Origin: Pirellula staleyi DSM 6068
GTDB taxonomy: Bacteria; Planctomycetota; Planctomycetia; Pirellulales; Pirellulaceae
Reading direction: 5' to 3'
DNA length: 64,000 bases
Assembly: GCA_945875845.1 (NCBI GenBank)
Contig: CAMCMB010000010.1
Coordinates: 1-64,000, forward strand
Part shown: in pieces, positions 61,432 to 64,000 of the stretch
How the letters are laid out: each line of letters starts with the position of its first letter
How positions within the stretch are numbered: position 1 is the first letter of the stretch
Program-made: the position numbers and the translations under genes
Notes under the pieces: generated by a model
Database searches by the model: none
Told to the model about the DNA's origin: nothing
The model's input: the letters and a program-made list of their open reading frames with translations, nothing else

Positions 61432-62622
61432 ATGTTCCCCGGAAAATTCACACGGTACATCCTTTGGGATGTCCTCAAAATGTTCGCCCTGATGTTAATT
61501 GCCATGACAATGGTGATTTCGTTGGTTTTTGTTGGCCAAAAGCTTGTTTCCGAAGGGCTTGGCTATCTGGCGGTTGCGAAATTGTTGCCTTACATCTTTC
61601 TGATTGCACTTCAGTTTTCCGTGCCGGCCACCTTACTTTTCGCAGTATGCTGCGTATACGGTCGCGTTTCTGCGGACAATGAGATCGTGGCTTTGAAGAG
61701 CGCTGGAGTCTCGCCTAATCGCGTTTTTCGGCCCGCCGTTGCACTTGGTTTTGCGTTAAGTGTTCCGTCGGTTTGGCTGAATGATATCGCCGTCTCTTGG
61801 GCCCGACCTGCGATGCAACAAGTTATCCTTAGGTCCATCGAAGAGGTTGTCTATCTTGGACTCAGTGCGACGCGCTCGTACAACTCGGACAAAGGATTCT
61901 CCATCCATGTGCAGTCCGTTGAAGACAAATGGCTGATCAAGCCCAACATATGGATGTACAGCAACAATCAATTGAGAACGATCTCGGCCGAACGAGCTCG
62001 CATTTCGATCCACCCCGAGTTAGACAAGTTGGAAATCGAGCTTCAGGATTCTTTCTTTGATATTGGCGGATCGAATCAGATTTCGTGGCCCGGTTCGCAC
62101 ACCATTGAGATGCCTCTCGATATGGCGTCGCGAAATGGATCCACACATGCCAGTCCGTCCCAATACTCCATCAGTCAAATCCCCGGTGAGCTGGCGTCGC
62201 AGAATGCACTCAATGAGCGTCGCAAGGAACGATTAGCAACCCGGTTCTCTGTGGCGCTAGCCTCTGGCCGATATTCCGAACTTCAAGATTCTGCCACGCA
62301 AAATCTAAAGGGTGAACTTGCCGATACCGAACGGCGTTTGGCGAGGCTCAAGACCGAGCCGATGCGACGTTGGGCGCTCGGTTTCAGTTGTCTCGCCTTT
62401 GTCTGGATGGGCGTTCCGATGGCGGTCTTGATTCGAAGCGCCGATTACTGGTGGACGTTTGGTGTTTGCTTTATACCCGTCTTGCTGATCTACTACCCGA
62501 TATTTGGACTCGCATTAGAATTCTCGAAGGATGGAACTTGGCCCGCAGTCAGCCTTTGGCTAGGAAATGTTACCTTGGCATTGATCGGTACTTGGCTGAT
62601 GCGAGCGGTCGTGAAAACTTAG
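61432..62622 (+). CDS. LptF/LptG-family permease (YjgP/YjgQ)
   Basis: The product is 396 residues. It begins FTRYILWDVLKMFALMLIAMTM and has six membrane spans, three on each side of a periplasmic beta-jellyroll segment (about residues 130-220). VPATLLFAVCCVYGRVSADNE is the conserved second-third span loop. The C-terminal spans (RWALGFSCLAFVWMGVPMAVL) complete it. LptF and LptG extract LPS from the inner membrane in the Lpt transporter; planctomycetes keep this machinery. The second permease and LptB are not in the window. Two exbD genes follow 15 nt downstream. Confidence 0.88.
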   Translation: MFPGKFTRYILWDVLKMFALMLIAMTMVISLVFVGQKLVSEGLGYLAVAKLLPYIFLIALQFSVPATLLFAVCCVYGRVSADNEIVALKSAGVSPNRVFRPAVALGFALSVPSVWLNDIAVSWARPAMQQVILRSIEEVVYLGLSATRSYNSDKGFSIHVQSVEDKWLIKPNIWMYSNNQLRTISAERARISIHPELDKLEIELQDSFFDIGGSNQISWPGSHTIEMPLDMASRNGSTHASPSQYSISQIPGELASQNALNERRKERLATRFSVALASGRYSELQDSATQNLKGELADTERRLARLKTEPMRRWALGFSCLAFVWMGVPMAVLIRSADYWWTFGVCFIPVLLIYYPIFGLALEFSKDGTWPAVSLWLGNVTLALIGTWLMRAVVKT

Positions 62623-62637
62623 CCCCTTGAAGTTATT

Positions 62638-63060
62638 GTGAGAATCCCGAACTACCGAGGCACTCAACGCGTCGCCATCAACATGACGCCAATGATCGAT
62701 GTGACGTTTTTACTGATCATTTTTTTCCTTGTTAGTAGCCATTTGGCCAAACAAGAGAACTTCACCAAACTCGAGCTGCCGATTGCCACTGCTGGTACAC
62801 CTGATTTCTCGGACCGACCAACCTTGACGATCCAAGTGTTGGCTAGTGGTGAGTATCAAATCGCAGGCCAAACGATGCCGCTTGATCAAGTGCGGCGATC
62901 CATTCTTGCCCGGAAAAAAGTTGACGAAGCAATGCTTCGCGTCCGAATCCGGACCGATCGGCAAACCGACTACGAACACATTGGAGCTCTTTTGAAGATC
63001 TGCGCGATCACAGGGGTCAACGACGTTTTTTTTGCCGTCTACGAGGAGCGAACGCAATGA
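62638..63060 (+). CDS. exbD: ExbD/TolR-family protein
   Basis: The product is 140 residues, starting at GTG 62638. It has a short cytoplasmic tail, one membrane span (MIDVTFLLIIFFLVSS) with the conserved Asp that takes part in proton flow, and a periplasmic domain ending FFAVYEERTQ. ExbD/TolR form proton-driven motors with ExbB/TolQ; no exbB/tolQ is in the window. It overlaps the next exbD by 4 nt (ATGA) and follows the LptF/G-type gene by 15 nt. Confidence 0.9.
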   Translation: MRIPNYRGTQRVAINMTPMIDVTFLLIIFFLVSSHLAKQENFTKLELPIATAGTPDFSDRPTLTIQVLASGEYQIAGQTMPLDQVRRSILARKKVDEAMLRVRIRTDRQTDYEHIGALLKICAITGVNDVFFAVYEERTQ

Positions 63061-63527
63061 GAACTACTTACTCGAATCGCTCGTCGCAAAGCTCGATTGA
63101 CAGTGTGATGACACCCATGATCGATGTTGTTTTTTTGCTTCTTGTCTTCTTTCTTGCGACGGCCTCCTTTCAACGCCAAGAAAAATCTTTAACAAGTGCA
63201 GTGGCCGCAGCACCCGATGCCGTTCGCCAAGGGAACAACCCGGATGACAAACCACCCCCTGGTTTGACAGACCTCAGCGATGTCATCGTTGAAATTCGTC
63301 GATCCAATGGCAAGCCGTCCGGTGAATCCGTGGAATATAAATTGAACGGCGAAGCGATGGACACGTTCAAAACGCTGACTCAACGCCTTGGAGGAATCTT
63401 AAAGATTCGCTCCGACGTACCAATCGTGATTCACCCGGACAACAACGTACCCGCAGGCGAAGCCATTCGCGTTTACGATACGGCCCGAGCCAATGGATCG
63501 GTGGCGGTTTTTCTCGTTGGGAAATAG
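63057..63527 (+). CDS. exbD: Second ExbD/TolR-family protein
   Basis: The product is 156 residues. It carries the membrane span TPMIDVVFLLLVFFLATASF with the conserved Asp, followed by a Gly/Pro/Asn-rich stretch (about residues 50-65) and a periplasmic domain with RVYDTARANGSVAVFLVGK at the end. Planctomycetes and Chlamydiae commonly encode two or more exbD copies in tandem. It overlaps the first exbD by 4 nt, so expression is coupled. Confidence 0.9.
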   Translation: MRTTYSNRSSQSSIDSVMTPMIDVVFLLLVFFLATASFQRQEKSLTSAVAAAPDAVRQGNNPDDKPPPGLTDLSDVIVEIRRSNGKPSGESVEYKLNGEAMDTFKTLTQRLGGILKIRSDVPIVIHPDNNVPAGEAIRVYDTARANGSVAVFLVGK

Positions 63528-63589
63528 ATGGGCGATCAACCTGTTGAGACAGTCGATTCACAGTCAGGCGAAAGCGAGCAGTGGACGAA

Positions 63590-64000
63590 CTACCGCCAGA
63601 ATGGCTCGTCGGCAAGCGGTGATCGCAAAGCTCTCGCGTTGTCGTTTTTGCCTTTCGAGGAATCGTTCGACGACTCCAGAGAAACGCGATTGGTCTGCAG
63701 CCGATCCACCACCATTCGTTTTTGAAGTGACTTCAATTGGATCGATACGCCACCGCTCACGATGGCTGACACCGATCCGCTTGACTCCTTGTAGGTCGCG
63801 GCCACGGATTCGATTTCACGTGGAGCCATTGCCAACCGAGGTTGCACTTTGGGGTCGTCGATCGCTAAAAAAGCCCTGCCATTTCCTTTCGCCATTTCAA
63901 CACGCACAATTTCGAGTGCGACAGCTAGATCGAAAATGTGTCGAAGTCGTCCATAGCATGGATACTCGCGTTGCAGTTTACCGAAGTTCTGTGTGAAGCC
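63590..64000 (-). CDS. DUF1598-like planctomycete protein, 5' end outside window
   Basis: The frame runs from the right edge (codon boundary at 64000) to TAG 63590, 136 codons. The edge reads GFTQNFGKLQREYPCYGRLR, HIFDLAVALEIVRVEMAKG. This pattern (YxxLxxxFDLA) resembles DUF1598, a planctomycete-specific domain. Downstream is VQPRLAMAPREIESVAATYK and a basic C-terminus. Only the C-terminal part is visible. Confidence 0.65.
   Translation of the reverse strand, partial: GFTQNFGKLQREYPCYGRLRHIFDLAVALEIVRVEMAKGNGRAFLAIDDPKVQPRLAMAPREIESVAATYKESSGSVSAIVSGGVSIQLKSLQKRMVVDRLQTNRVSLESSNDSSKGKNDNARALRSPLADEPFWR

Overview
The window looks like a chromosome segment of a planctomycete, most likely of the Pirellulaceae/Rhodopirellula group. 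The evidence is a methanofuran/methanopterin-type C1 gene set in an otherwise bacterial genome, a DUF1598-like fragment at the right edge, an ECF-type sigma factor, long Y1 (IS200/REP-associated) transposases, secreted ThuA/DUF1080 and TIM-barrel isomerase proteins, and many gene-sized intergenic palindromic repeats. Base composition is close to 50% GC with no obvious shift, except in the small mobile-element relics.

Layout. 1-5 kb is an accessory region: a Y1 transposase cut by the left edge, three small exported proteins (one Cys-rich), a truncated second Y1 transposase with a short palindrome array, and an IS110 relic. 5-13 kb holds cytidine deaminase, a long Hsp70-family protein, a truncated AAA ATPase next to a group II intron 3' end, RibD, a SEC-C/TPR protein and TrpF. 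A 30-residue membrane peptide lies just upstream of trpF. 14-18 kb has eukaryotic-type glutamine synthetase (GSII), CstA and an ECF-type sigma factor.

The most interesting block is 18.5-28.4 kb: moeA | moaD - aldehyde:ferredoxin oxidoreductase (AOR) - fwdD - fhcB/fwdB - fhcA/fwdA - fhcD/ftr - moeA fused to a periplasmic-binding-like domain. The FwdB-like subunit keeps its [4Fe-4S] cysteines and the metal-ligand Cys-His pair. A separate FwdD-like pterin-binding subunit sits next to it. The cluster therefore resembles a redox-active, molybdenum or tungsten formylmethanofuran dehydrogenase more than the redox-silent Fhc hydrolase of methylotrophic proteobacteria. No FwdC/FhcC is in the window. 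A two-subunit 2-oxoacid:ferredoxin oxidoreductase (KorAB, 58-61 kb) is another ferredoxin-linked enzyme.

28-43 kb holds an HpcH/HpaI aldolase, an APH-kinase fusion, a P-type cation ATPase, a macro-domain protein, a DUF4332 protein, relics of Rpn and Y1 genes, a secreted lactonase, and a two-gene operon of a Pls/PosA-type single-module NRPS plus a DUF418 membrane protein. 43-64 kb is mostly housekeeping: leuS, lpd, fabI, pyrH-frr-rsmE, an rluA-type gene, korAB, and an LptF/G permease with two ExbD genes. Between these are a ThuA/DUF1080 protein carrying an in-frame minisatellite and an M43-type metalloprotease.

An intergenic repeat family of about 150 bp occurs six times (13.8, 14.0, 37.7, 48.8, 57.1 and 58.0 kb). 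It fills gaps at gene 3' ends, and its core appears in both orientations between short inverted repeats.
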